Of a DNA stretch of 64,000 nt, positions 1 through 10,261 are shown in pieces. Below the pieces are notes generated by a model. That model had not been told where the DNA came from, searched no databases, and saw nothing but the letters and a program-made list of their open reading frames with translations. This DNA comes from Eutreptiella sp. 'Long Island Sound 2002' (lineage: Eukaryota > Euglenozoa > Euglenophyceae > Eutreptiales > Eutreptiaceae). The position numbers and the translations under genes were made by a program. The stretch's first letter is position 1; the number at the start of each line of letters is the position of its first letter. The stretch covers positions 70,230,186-70,294,185 of the forward strand of contig OZ038380.1 of assembly GCA_964036045.1 (NCBI GenBank), written 5' to 3'.

Positions 1-2423
1 CTCCCCTCCCCTAAGCGCCCAATTTCTGTGCTGGTGCAAAACCTTTGGGGGAATACCCAGCGTACTAATCCAGGTATTGTTTTCCCTACCTATCTGTCTA
101 CTACAGGGAGGGGTGGCCAAAAGCTATGAAGGCATGAAAACACCGTTTTGCTAAGTGGCCAGAACACTGACCTAACCACTGCCACAGCCCACCAACCCTG
201 CTAAAATTGCAGGAAACGGGTGGGACAGTGACACACGCACTACAGGTCCTACACACCCTACAGTGGCACCATCCTGGTGGGCGAGCACTGCTGCAACTGG
301 CTCAAGCCCCCACTCAGGACTACCACTCTTACACGCACACTCTACTGGGTGTTGTTGAAGAACATGTCGTGGGTCCTAGTGACCCTCCTGTGAAGAAGAC
401 AAGAGAACACAGCGCTGCTAAGCAACTGTGGCCTACCAGGGGACGCCACAACGCGTTTCCCCTGCTAGGGCTTGGAGGGAAGAGGTGCACTTTTTGCGTG
501 CACGGCGCAGATGTTGATGAAGTCGGACTCCCTGCTCTGCCACAGGCAGAGGCGGAGTTACTTGTTTGTGTGATCTGCGCCCTTGTTTAGCAGGGCATGA
601 AAAAAATGGTATGCTGCTGCACCAATCACCCTACCTGCCCACCTGTAAAGCAAAGGCAAATGAAGGGGTGTTTGCGGCGGAGGAACCAAGCCACACTTCA
701 CGTATTATACGCTTCTCCGTGTGACCTATAATACACTGTCCGCAAACGCGCTGAAGGATCAGCTCCCCTGTCAAGCAAGCAAGCGTTAAGGGACTCCTCA
801 GGTTCTTCTAAAGAACGTACCGAGGAGCCCCTGGGTAGCCTAAACAAGGTTTACCGTGCGCACTTCGCGTGGCCTACCCTTTAATGCGTGTGTGAATGAG
901 CGAGCATGCACGAGTATTGTGGGCAAACCTGCCCATCTGAACCTCAATCACGAACTCCACCAGGGGGTGGCCCCACCTGGGCTTACTCACCTTACCTACC
1001 GCTGGAGAGAGAGAGCAAGTGGGCACGTGAGGGGCGCAAGCAAAAAACGTCACTATGCTCTTGTGTGTACGTCCAATCACCCTGATCTGACCTCTAATCA
1101 TCTGCAATCTTTCTAATCAATCCCTCTATCGCGTCCTATCTTTGTTAGCGCTGCTACAAGACTCGTTCACGCAGACACGAGACGAGCAATGTGTATGCGG
1201 CATACGAGACGAGCATACCTGTAGTTTATACCTGATTCATTGAAGTCTTTTCGTTCATTTTCGAATTCTTGGATTTTTGATTCTTCTATTAGTGTGGGTG
1301 GAATCTGTATGTTTATTTATTAATGTGTGTCTCGTCATTTTCAAGACTACGTGAGACATACGTTTATAATTCCATTATTTCTGCATTTTCCGGCGCTTCG
1401 CTAGGAGCCGCTCCTGCGCGCCGCCTTTTTATGCGTAGGAATTTCTTGATTTAAAAAATCCAGAGGTGACTATAATTCTTATAAAAATGTGCTTCTGCTG
1501 CACAATTGGATTCTGCTCAGGTGTGTTGTCTTAGAAAAATTTGAGGCCGTCATTTGACGGATTTTGGTGTCGTTGCTTCGCTTTTGCGTGGATTCGTCCA
1601 TAATTCTCCCATTCCTGCCTCTGCAGATACCCACGCGCAGCCTCGCTGAGTAGGCCGTGTTCGGGCCGAAACGCAGCAGCCTGGAGAGACTGAGCAGAAC
1701 CCAACACCCCACCAAGGGGCAATTTAATTTTTTTTACGACTCCCTTCGCCCTAAGACAGGTCACAGGTCGCCAGCAGGTTTACGAGAACCCATGCGAGTG
1801 TGTATATTGTGTCTTGCGTTGGGTTTGTGTCGCGCTGCGTCTTGGAGGGAGGGATGCACATGCACATGTTTTGGCATGCTCCCAAAATAACCCAACCAAG
1901 CCACAGGAGCCCCGGCAGCGCCATGAGCGCTGAGTCTTCTGTAGAGAATGTTACAAACAGAGCAGCAGAAGAGCGCCAGCCATGGTGAGCGCCCATTTTT
2001 CTGTGTGAGGGAAACTATAGGTATTTTAAAGTAGATGTGGAAACGAAGGAAAGGCCAAGAAAAAATCCCTTTTTCCTAAAATGCGACAGTGGTGGCCACC
2101 ACAGCACAAGGAGGGAGTAAGAAAAAGTGCTTTTCCAATGCTTTGAGGCATACTCTAGTTGTATTAGGGATGCACTGAGCATCCAGCCATTTCTATCTTA
2201 GTATTGGCCCCACCAAAAGTGGTGATAACACATTTTGACCTATGGAACCAAACACCCAATCAGGATATGGAGAGGACCCCTTAATCCCCTTTCAATGTGA
2301 GGCAAATCATCTTTTCCTGAGTTGACTGAGTACTGACATATCCAGGGCAGAGCCTATGAATTTATCTATGTTTTTCCATGAATTCTTAGCTGTCCTAATG
2401 GTATGCACCCTAGGGGGCTGGGC
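1..2423. other. Unassigned sequence, no supported gene
   Basis: I find no recognisable domain here. The longest noteworthy reading frame is 207-590 (+), 127 codons. It ends in two CxxC pairs (CTFC and CVIC), which could be a vestige of a cysteine-rich zinc domain, but nothing upstream supports a protein family. From about 1190 the sequence becomes AT-rich, without long open frames. I treat the whole stretch as intergenic or decayed element sequence. Confidence 0.4.
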
Positions 2424-2458
2424 ACCTCTTTTTGGGAGGTCCTGGGTTCAATTCCCAG
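2424..2458 (+). other. tRNA-like anticodon arm and T-arm (tRNA relic or SINE head)
   Basis: A 5-bp stem ACCTC/GAGGT closes a 7-nt loop TTTTTGG at 2424-2440, which would place a TTT anticodon after the usual T33. It is followed by a T-arm at 2442-2458: stem CTGGG/CCCAG with loop TTCAATT, which fits the pol III B-box core GGTTCAATTCC. Only one base separates the two arms, so the variable loop is too short. I could not pair an acceptor stem or a normal D-arm. This is therefore a tRNA-derived relic or SINE promoter rather than a functional tRNA. Confidence 0.3.
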
Positions 2459-3599
2459 TCAGCCTAGCTAAGTAGGAAGATCCCATGTGACATGGCAATG
2501 ACCTCATCGCCACATGCCCTGCCACCTCAGCACATATGGGACCCAAAACAAAGAGTGCACATCTCCTGAGATGGCACTATGGAGATAGAGTGACCATGGG
2601 GCGGTTTTCCAACTGTTTTCCAAAACAATTCAGCTATCTTTGTGAATATGCAATCCGATTTGACCTGAGTTGCAGTTTCTGTGAATATCCTTTCATCTTT
2701 CACTGTTTACACTGCAGCCCTTCATGCTTTGATCCTGATTCTCTTCTCCTTGCATACCTCTGGCTTGGGCTATCCTGGATTGACTGTATTTCAGCAAACA
2801 AAAGCTTTTCATCTCCAACAACAAGCAGCAGGAAACCCTACACCAGCAGCAAGCAGCAGGAGAGGCAAAAACACAGTGTTGAAACCACTATAAACGTTTC
2901 TTAAAGCCTCGGACGCAGAGGCAGATGACGCCTCAGAGGCAGAGATGGACAACAACATTGACGTGCTACTAGTCCAAGGCACAACACCTGTACAAAGGGC
3001 AGCAAAGAGGAGGGCAAAAACCTGGTTGGACAGACTTGACAGATGGTTTTGTGCTGCACCATCTGATGTACATGCTTAGCGAGTAGCCAGGGCGAATACG
3101 CAAAAGGCAAGGGAGGCCTGCGAGGCAGTGCAACCTTCAGATGATGAAGGCGCTCTGAGCTGTGCAGTATTGCTTTTTTTTTTAGGCATGGCGGTCCCCC
3201 GCCCAAAGCATTGCATCAAAGCGGCCCAACAATGGGCAAAATGAGCGTTCATGGTGAGCCGAAGTTCTCCGAAGGACAGCCGCGGGTATTTACAAACCTA
3301 GTCAGGGTGCAAACACTGCATGAGCTGCACCATGGGCCTGTGCAGTGTTGCTTACCATGAGTGAGAGAGAGAGTAGTACCAGCTGTTTCCTCTTGAATAA
3401 TACCGAGGTGATGAAAGTGAATATCTGGTTAATCCCTTGCAACAACGACATATCCTCCAAACGGCAGTGAAGTGTGTAGGATCGGACAATTTGCACACGA
3501 GAGCAACTTTTTTTGGCATTTTTTTCCAATTCACGCGAGGTGCGCACGGCCGTAGAGAAGTAGAGAAGGCCAAGGTGCAATCGAGGTTCCATAAAAAAA
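2459..3599. other. Unassigned AT-rich sequence
   Basis: No domain or repeat family is recognisable. A 122-codon frame at 2536-2904 (+) has no family resemblance and no supporting context, so I do not call it a gene. Confidence 0.4.
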
Positions 3600-3850
3600 C
3601 AGGAACTCGGGCCACTTCAGAGAAGAGAAACAATGTTTCCCGAGATAAAAAAAACAGGATTTTCAACAAAGAAGTGAGTGACAAAGTAAAAACAATGTTT
3701 CAGTAGATGAAAAAAAAACAGGATTTTCAACATAGAAGTAAGTGACAAAAAACAATATTTCACTGGATACAAAAAAAGCATTTTCAACGCAGAAGCGAGT
3801 GACAAAAAAAAACAGTGTAGGATTTTCAACATAAAAAGATTGCACGTTTT
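3600..3850. repeat. Short degenerate AT-rich tandem repeat
   Basis: The core GATTTTCAAC or a close variant recurs at about 3658, 3722, 3778 and 3821. Each copy is followed by AGAAG..GAGTGACAAA and an A-rich stretch. Spacing shrinks from 64 to 43 bp, so units are partly deleted. Minus-strand frames through this block are repeat artefacts. Confidence 0.65.
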
Positions 3851-5869
3851 GAAAAAGAAAAGCAAAACAAACATTTTACAAAAAAGTGATTTCTTGCCTT
3901 TGCAACTTGAAATACTTTCTTGGGATCCGACGTTTGTTCTGCTGCATGTTTTAAACCAGAATATCCAGAAAACCTAGAACTCAACCAGGAGCGATCCCAA
4001 GTGCAGCAAGAGAAATATGAATTATGTTCACATAAGACTGATGCGGGTGCAGTACCAGAACGGAGCTAAATCACTGTATTTACATGCAAAAGGCCTAAGC
4101 AGACTTCATGCTTGTTGGGGTCACCTGTGCACTTGTTTACTTGTGTGTTGCTTTGCCTTCCACTCAATGTATTGCTCTCCACGACTTCAGCTGCTGAGTA
4201 CAAAATAGGAGAAATGCAGATCTTTGAAATAGTGCAACTAGGAACAAAAAAAGCATCACTGATGGATTCTTCATAAAAACAAATTGGTAGAAAAAAATCA
4301 AGAATCACCCCAAACAATTGTTCCGTATTTTCTGTCATCAAATGTTGTGACTCAGCACTTGGTAGGCACTGCCCATACCCAGGTCCGCACCCAGGCTGGT
4401 CACGCGCTCACACACCCAAAAACACCATTTTATGGCAAAAATTGGGAAAATACAATATTACAGCCAACATGACCGGAATTAATGCTGAATTCAAATATGA
4501 GGTGAAAACTGGTCAAATGAAATCATTTTGGTGAAAACTGCAAAATACTGTCTGCTGTGGATCGATTTTCAGACTTAATGTAGTCTCAATATATAACAAC
4601 AACTCCATAGTTGTTCCACCAACAAATGTATCTAACAACAAAAAGGAGGGGCCACTCAAACAAGCCTTTAGTGCTCCATATTATATTGTGGGATGCCTTC
4701 AAGCAAGATATCAGGCCCCTATAGTTAGAGGGTCGCAAAATTCCTAACTCTGTCCTAACTAATCCGCCCAATCTAATTCAAACATGCATGCTATGGCAAA
4801 TCAAAATGGTAGTGCAAACACAACAAATGAAAGACGAAAGCCACATTGCTGAGTTCCAACACCGCCCTTAGAGTTGAAACACTTAGTGTTCGTATGCTCT
4901 CTCCGTCAGCGTCGTTGGGTTGGTTCTGATTGTTTCGATGTCGAGGTCCGATGCACTCTAATTTGGCCTCAATCTTACTAAAAATTGGGATTCTTGTCCA
5001 AATCAGCTGCATATTGAAGGACCCTTGAACTCTCAGGTTGTCCTGGCTGGCTCCTCCTCGCCCCGGGAGACTTCCTTCTTAGTCTTTACATTCATGCAGG
5101 GTGTTTCCAGCACAGTCTGCCTCCGAGTCCACTTGTCCAAGTACTAAATCCTGCAGAATTGGCACCACGGGGAAGGAAATTAGGGTGAGATCAGAGCTGG
5201 ATGACAGCTTGCTGTTGGTCGACGCTCGCGCCACCTTGCCTGGACGTGCGTAGCTGGCACTTTTGAACGCTTCGCTCCTTGATATCTCTCTTGGCCTGGT
5301 CCAGCAGAGGGCTACCTTTGAACCAATGCAGCACACACTTGTTGCTACTTGAACTTGGCAACCAACTGTAGACCTCTTTGTCACCCCAGTACTGCTTGTT
5401 GTCGTTGATATTGGTAGAACGGGACAGCCTCAGGACATACCAAGTCGACTTAGCTTAGCGTACTTCTCGAGAACTCCTTCTAGTTGCTTGTGGTCACATT
5501 GCCCTCAGAATTGAACTCCTCTCCTTAACTGCCAAATAGCAAATCAAGGGGGGTTCTAGGTGAGGAAATAATTCCTCTTTCAACTCCCAAGAAGTTTGTA
5601 CCTTTTCTTCTTCGCTCTCTCGTAGTTCTTTCGTCATCCTTGGAATGCTGAGATGCTGGCGCTGCGGGCACGGGTGATGAATCTGGCTCAAGGTACAGCA
5701 ATCCACGTAATGAAAAAGAAGTCTCGGAAGAAGCTTTTTCCTTATGCGGGCTTGCAGCAGTGTTTTCTTGAACGTCCTCCTGTTTTTCATTTTTTTGACT
5801 TAGTCTTCTGGCAGGTCACATAGCAGCGTCATACTTCGGTGCTCCAGCTAAACAGAACTCCACAAAAAG
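3851..5869. other. Unassigned sequence downstream of Ty3 copy 1
   Basis: Minus-strand frames of about 100 codons at 5079-5384 and 5494-5790 lie just 3' of the Ty3 chromodomain. They could be decayed 3' sequence of that element, but show no recognisable motif. I found no LTR ending in TG..CA here. Confidence 0.35.
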
Positions 5870-6396
5870 CTAGTTCAGTTTTCCGAGAGCATGAACAAAC
5901 GCCTTCACGGGCTCTCAAGTAGCGTCACAGACAGGTTACCCTGCCCACTGTGTCAGGAACCTCCAGCCTTGACGATACTCCGCCTTAAGAAGCCGATCCA
6001 CGATGTACTTGCCTTGTGACTTCATCTCATGCGTGTTACAAAGTGGTATGTCACCTCCGTTCTCCACCAAGTCAGCCTCGTCTTTCAGCGCCGCTGCTTC
6101 ATCTGTTCTTTCGCTCGTTTGCATCTCAATGTCCTTCGCATCAGGATCTTTATCATCAACCAATTCAAATGGGTAGCGTTTGAGATACTCATGCGCTACA
6201 GGTACTTCGCCGCAAAATGTAGGAGTGCAATGTGCCACAATGCCGCCGCCAGTTGTCCAGACAACCAAGTAGGGTCCATATCAGAGCGTATCTTTCGCGC
6301 CTCACTTAGGAACGGATTTCTTGGGAATCTGTTGCGATGAATCTGAACGTAGTCAGGAAGAGAATATTGCGCAGGTTTGCGTTTCCAGTTCACAAT
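5870..6396 (-). pseudogene. Ty3 pol C-terminus with chromodomain (copy 1)
   Basis: This part follows the integrase. It first shows a basic segment resembling the post-integrase DNA-binding linker (IHRNRFPRNPFL), then a frameshift, an acidic linker, and a chromodomain whose start reads YIVDRLLKAEYRQGWRFL. Chromodomains on Ty3 integrases are thought to steer integration to particular chromatin. The domain continues past WAG, where TAA stands at the expected aromatic codon, then meets a TGA where Trp is expected, and ends at the stop at 5870-5872. At least one frameshift and two nonsense changes make it non-functional. Confidence 0.7.
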
Positions 6397-6402
6397 CCTG
6401 AC

Positions 6403-6896
6403 TCACGCCCCTCTCCCACGCTGCAAATGTTCTTGTACCTTCTGCGCTGCCTTGCTCTGATGAGAGATCCGGTCCTGTAGCCTGATGTGTCCTTCGTGCG
6501 GTAGCGGCATCTCCAAATCGAAAGTACGCCTTGACAGAAACAGCTCGCTCCGACAGACACCCGACTTTCCACGCGATTTTTTGTTCATAAGAACCATGGC
6601 GTAGTCGTTCAGTTGGACCCAATTCGATGTCTGAATGGCTGTCCTTACGATCCTCAACATGTCCTGCTACTCATCGTTCAGGCGCTAGCACAGTCCGTGC
6701 TTTGGGGTCGGTACGGCTGGCCATAGCTCACTTCAACACCCATCGCTCTGAACGCGTTCAGGTACCAGCCTTGCTCCCCCGTGAACCTGATGTCTCGGTC
6801 GGAATGGAGATTCACCATGGGTCGGAAAAAGCGTATCCAGTGCCTCAGTATGGCCTTCAATATGCCCTCTCCCTCAATGGTTTTTTGCCACAGTAC
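6403..6896 (-). pseudogene. Integrase core, 3' half (Ty3 copy 1)
   Basis: This is the second half of a DDE integrase, cut from its first half by the LINE at 6897-8356. HSDRDIRF carries the second catalytic Asp, and GVEVSYGQPYRPQS is the strand before the catalytic Glu. Just after this a frameshift is needed to continue, and in the continuing frame the Glu codon reads TAG (6686-6688, in GLC-stop-RLNDE). The sequence resumes as a typical integrase C-terminal helix region. Together with the loss of the first Asp in the other half, the enzyme is inactive. Confidence 0.75.
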
Positions 6897-8366
6897 GCTA
6901 ACCGTAGGCCTAACCCGATCAAGCCGCCTCACAACCCGGAAAGGAAAGAAACAGGCCCACAGCCATGGGACACCGCCACACCAGCCCACCACACGCCCGA
7001 CGGTACAACCCCCCCCCCCCTCAAACAGGGACGCCGGAAAATCCGGACGCAACCCCCGCCCCCCCGCCCGCGGCGGCCCGCCCGCACAAACCGCCGCCGG
7101 AACGGTAAACCCGCCAGCACCTAACCTGGGCACTGGGCAAGCCCACCCCAAAGAAGCGCCCCATCCACCATCCACCCCCCCTGACCCATGACCCCACGAA
7201 ACCGGCTGGCGCAACCGCCCAGCCGGCAGAATCCGAGCCAAACCCAACAGAACAGGCCGCCAGCCCATGCGTGTACGTAAACCACAAGACGCACGGAGCC
7301 GGAGCATAGCCGGCGGCCACCCGCAACACGAACAGCGAGCCAGTGAGCCAGACCGTTCGCCGGCCAGTGCATGCACCAGCCCAGGGAGGGCAGAGGGAGG
7401 AACAGGCAAACCCCCCCCCCAAAAAAAAAGGGAAGGGGGGAAACCCCAACCACCTACGAGCAGGAAAAGGCCCAACGGCCCACTCCGGCCCACGGGCCCA
7501 CACCCGCCAGCCAGGGGGAAAGAAAGAAAGCATGAGGGACAGTCACACAAACGCGAAGCCACACAGCCACTTCACCGAGGCAGGCAACCCCCCCAGCCAG
7601 GCAGCAACAAGGGCGACACCCAGGAGACCCACTGATAGGACACCGAGAGACCACCCCGCCCAGCCCGAAGACGCCCAGCCAGAAGAAGCGGCCGACCACG
7701 ACCTCGCAGCCACCGAAGGGCCGGAGGAAAAGACATCCTGGACACGCCGGCACACCCCCCCGCCGGGGAAGAGGCCGGCCACCGGCCACGGGGACGTGGA
7801 CAAAACAAAGGCCAAAAGAAATCCAAACAAAGGGGGGAGGGTGAGCGGGGATGAAGGGGACCACGGCCTGAACAGGCGACAGGGACCACCAAAAAGCCAC
7901 AAAACGACAGAACAGAGCACCACACCCACAAAACTCCCCCCACCAGCCCGGGAAGGCCAGGAACAAACACCCACAACACCCGCAAAAAAAAAGGGGTGGG
8001 AGACCCCCCACACGACCCCCCACCGCTGACGGCACCGCCCCCCTGTCGCTGGCATGCCTTGGGAACGGGATACGCCAGGAAGTCCGGCAAAACCCTAGGG
8101 TTCCGCCCAAATGAGTTGACGTGCGCAAGCCCGGGGGCTCACCCTCCCGGCGCGACGAATTCGTCGCGCCGGCGGCAATTAGATGTCCCGGGGCTGCCCG
8201 GGGCCGCTGTGTTGGGGGCCACCAGCCAGGTCTGGGGGGATGTAAGCCACCTCCCCTTTTCAAGCGCGGAGCCTCTTCCTCCTCGTCACAACGGCAACGC
8301 CAGCAGGAACCATGGGGCGCCTCTCCACGACCGAGTGCACGTACCTACCCTACCTCGCCACAGTAC
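6887..8366. repeat. 10-bp target-site duplication around a LINE insertion
   Basis: GCCACAGTAC stands at 6887-6896 and again at 8357-8366. Removing one copy plus 6897-8356 joins the integrase codons in frame (..FCRVVLW then QKTIEGEG..), which confirms the insertion boundaries. Confidence 0.85.
6897..8356 (+). mobile_element. 5'-truncated GC-rich LINE fragment inserted in integrase
   Basis: This 1.46-kb block is far more GC-rich than its surroundings and is bounded by a 10-bp duplication. Its right end is a degenerate tail ACGTACCTACCCTACCTC. The last 300 bp match the LINE fragment at 28117-28471, including GAGTGCAC followed by CCTA units, so the family and plus orientation are secure. A Pro/Lys/Arg-rich frame is open at 7343-8029 (+), without a clear ATG start or any known domain. 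It may be the end of an element protein or merely a stop-poor composition. RT is absent, as expected from 5' truncation during target-primed reverse transcription. Confidence 0.75.
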
Positions 8367-8900
8367 AACCCGACAAAACAAACTCAGGGCGTGCACAATC
8401 ATCAAGGCATAGTCGTAGGTCTCGCAGCAGGGTCGATCAACAAAGCCCACATAGACCAACATATTCACCACGTGTGGAATACGCAGCGCTCCTATGAGTC
8501 GTTGGTCGCCAGGGCGGTTCCTCTTGCTCGTCAAACAATCTCGGCATGTGTTGTACAGGTCCTCAATCATTTTCTTCAAACTCTTCTCAGAAAACTGTGT
8601 GTCAAAGGGCTTCTTGAGCTGTTCAACCATTGCTCTGGTGACGGATGCCCCTTGACCTCATGTATCCATTGCAACGCACCACTCACTATACTCTTCGCCA
8701 GACACGTTTGCACCTCCTTCCTCAGTAAAACACGGGTAGAGTTAGACCACAGAATTCCTTCAACAATAGCCCACTCCCGGTACTCCTCCTCATAGTCCTT
8801 GCAACGTAGTGAGTCCAACAAGGTCACCTTTGACATCCCCAAGTCCAAGTGTACTTCCGTATTGGCAAACCCTTCTCAGGATATTTGCTCCTAACTTCCT
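8367..8900 (-). pseudogene. Integrase zinc-binding region and core, 5' half (Ty3 copy 1)
   Basis: The right part holds LQWIHEVKGHPSPEQWL, an HHCC-type N-terminal integrase region of which the His pair is visible. The core then begins HVVNMLVYVGFVDRP and continues to FCRVVLW, where the LINE interrupts. In this family the first catalytic Asp is expected in the VYVDF position. Here that codon is GGC (Gly), and a second conserved Asp further on reads His. A frameshift separates the two parts. The enzyme cannot be active. Confidence 0.7.
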
Positions 8901-9474
8901 GAAATCTGGTAATCGAAATTGTCTCTTGAAAGCCAGTCGCAGAGCGCTTTCTTAAGCCCAGGGACCCTGTAGATGTTCCAGCGCAACTGTGCCAAGTAAG
9001 TCCACCAACGCCTCAACTTCCGGTTCTCCGGAGATATTCGGTAGACTGCTGATAACAAAACCGGACCAGCGGATTGGTTCCAAGTAAGTGCCCTTGCCCT
9101 GACAATAGGGGGATGCCAGAGAGCAGGGTACCGTAATTAGCACGCGTTGAGTACCATTTCCAGTTCCAATGTCCAATAGGGACCTGGTGCCAGCAACCTG
9201 GGTCATGGTTGTGCTTGAAAGTGCCGTCACGGTTCATTCCTAGCGTCTGTAGCGTCTTCTGCACTTTCTGAGCTACAGTACAGGCCACCCACTCAGCGAG
9301 CTTCTGCCATTGAAAAAGAGTACCACTACCACCAACCAGTGAAGCGTCGGTGATAACCACTAACTCTCCTTCCGAGTTAGGGGTCGCAAGCATGTCAATA
9401 TTCGCCAACTTCTCCTTCAACTCCTGGAACTCCTTCGCCTCCTCTTATCGCCAGTGCCACTTCTCGCACCCTAG
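8901..9474 (-). pseudogene. RNase H domain of Ty3 pol (copy 1)
   Basis: The segment reads from the RT-RNase H linker (KEKLANIDML) through ELVVITDASLVGGSGTLFQW, the first strand with the catalytic TDAS, to HWNWKWYSTRANYGTLLSG, equivalent to the NYST.E/ELLA helix of Ty3 RNase H, and then CDWLSR. The Glu expected in that helix is not obvious. Its RT is displaced to 23.1 kb by the inverted-repeat element that starts at 9475. An in-frame stop lies near 9448 in the EEAKEF stretch. Confidence 0.7.
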
Positions 9475-9759
9475 ACCTTGGTCATGGAAACCTCCCTGGC
9501 GCATGCGCATCAGAATGGCGTCGCGCAACAGAAAAAGCGCCCAATCAGGCAAACAAAAGCGGGTCTTTGGACAGAAAAGCGCTGTACGCAAGTTGCACCA
9601 ATGTCGGAAAGCTGAATAGGCATCGAAACATGTGTTCCACTGGCAAAATCTGCAAAAATGCGTTAAACAGAGCGTGGCTACACATGTTTTGATTGTGCAG
9701 GGTGTGCAACTATTGACCAAACATCCTCATACAGTCCAAAAAAATTTTTCTAGCATTTG

Positions 9760-10238
9760 TGTGTTGTGCCACCTTGTTTACATTTTTACGCCCTTTGAGG
9801 CGTTGTACCTTGCACACCGCCAAACGGACTAAGGCACCTCTGCAGAACGTGACAACATCATCAATGCTTTGCAGAAATCAATATGTACCTAGTCTGTTTT
9901 GCACATAGCCTCTGGTGTTCTAGAAACAAGCTGCAAAAAAGGCTTCAAAATGGCTTCAAAGCCAGTTTTTGTGCAATTCGATTGGTTAATTCGCACAATC
10001 CTTCATCTTGCAATGATCACTCGGACCTATAAGTTCCTTTGGTGTATGCAAGGACAACATTGGAGCAATGGTTTCTGCCGAACGTTCTATGTTGTGCACA
10101 CGTGTTGTGTGGTTTTTGTTTTCACACATTCTCGCATCGTGCGAGCCATGTGGCCATTTTTACGCCTTTTTACCCGTTGTACCTTGCACACCGCTAAATG
10201 GACTAAGGGATCCTTTGTAGAGCGTGACACTATAATCA
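9760..10238 (+). repeat. Promoter-like tandem units, left block (copy 1)
   Basis: Units of roughly 350-430 bp share the order TACCTTGCACACCGC, GACTAAGG, a GTGACA..ATCA.TGCT block, GCATATAGCCTC, GGCTTCAAAATGGCT and a terminal GGACCTATAAGTTCCTTTGG box. One full unit lies here. The second is cut by LINE-B at 10239 and resumes at 20191. The unit next to the downstream 80-codon ORF carries TATAAA in the same place, so these look like duplicated promoter modules. Confidence 0.6.
10222..10238. repeat. Target-site duplication, left copy, of LINE-B
   Basis: GCGTGACACTATAATCA here is matched by 20174-20190 with one T/C difference. The homologous uninterrupted site in the second inverted-repeat element (about 26323-26341) has a similar sequence with no insert. 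The two copies fix the LINE-B borders. Confidence 0.85.
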
Positions 10239-10261
10239 GGTTTGAGGTTTGAGGTTTGATT
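10239..10261 (-). repeat. Heptanucleotide 3' tail of LINE-B
   Basis: The plus strand reads GGTTTGA three times, then TTTT. On the element strand this is AAAATCAAACC followed by TCAAACC units, directly abutting the target-site duplication. Some LINE clades end in short tandem repeats rather than poly(A), and this is such a tail. Written as AAACCTC, it differs from the plant-type telomere unit AAACCCT only by exchange of the last two bases. Confidence 0.7.

Noticed and set aside
207-590. 127-codon ORF with CxxC pairs as a transposase zinc region
   Set aside because: Only two Cys pairs support it. No catalytic domain is found upstream and the spacing fits no family I can name.
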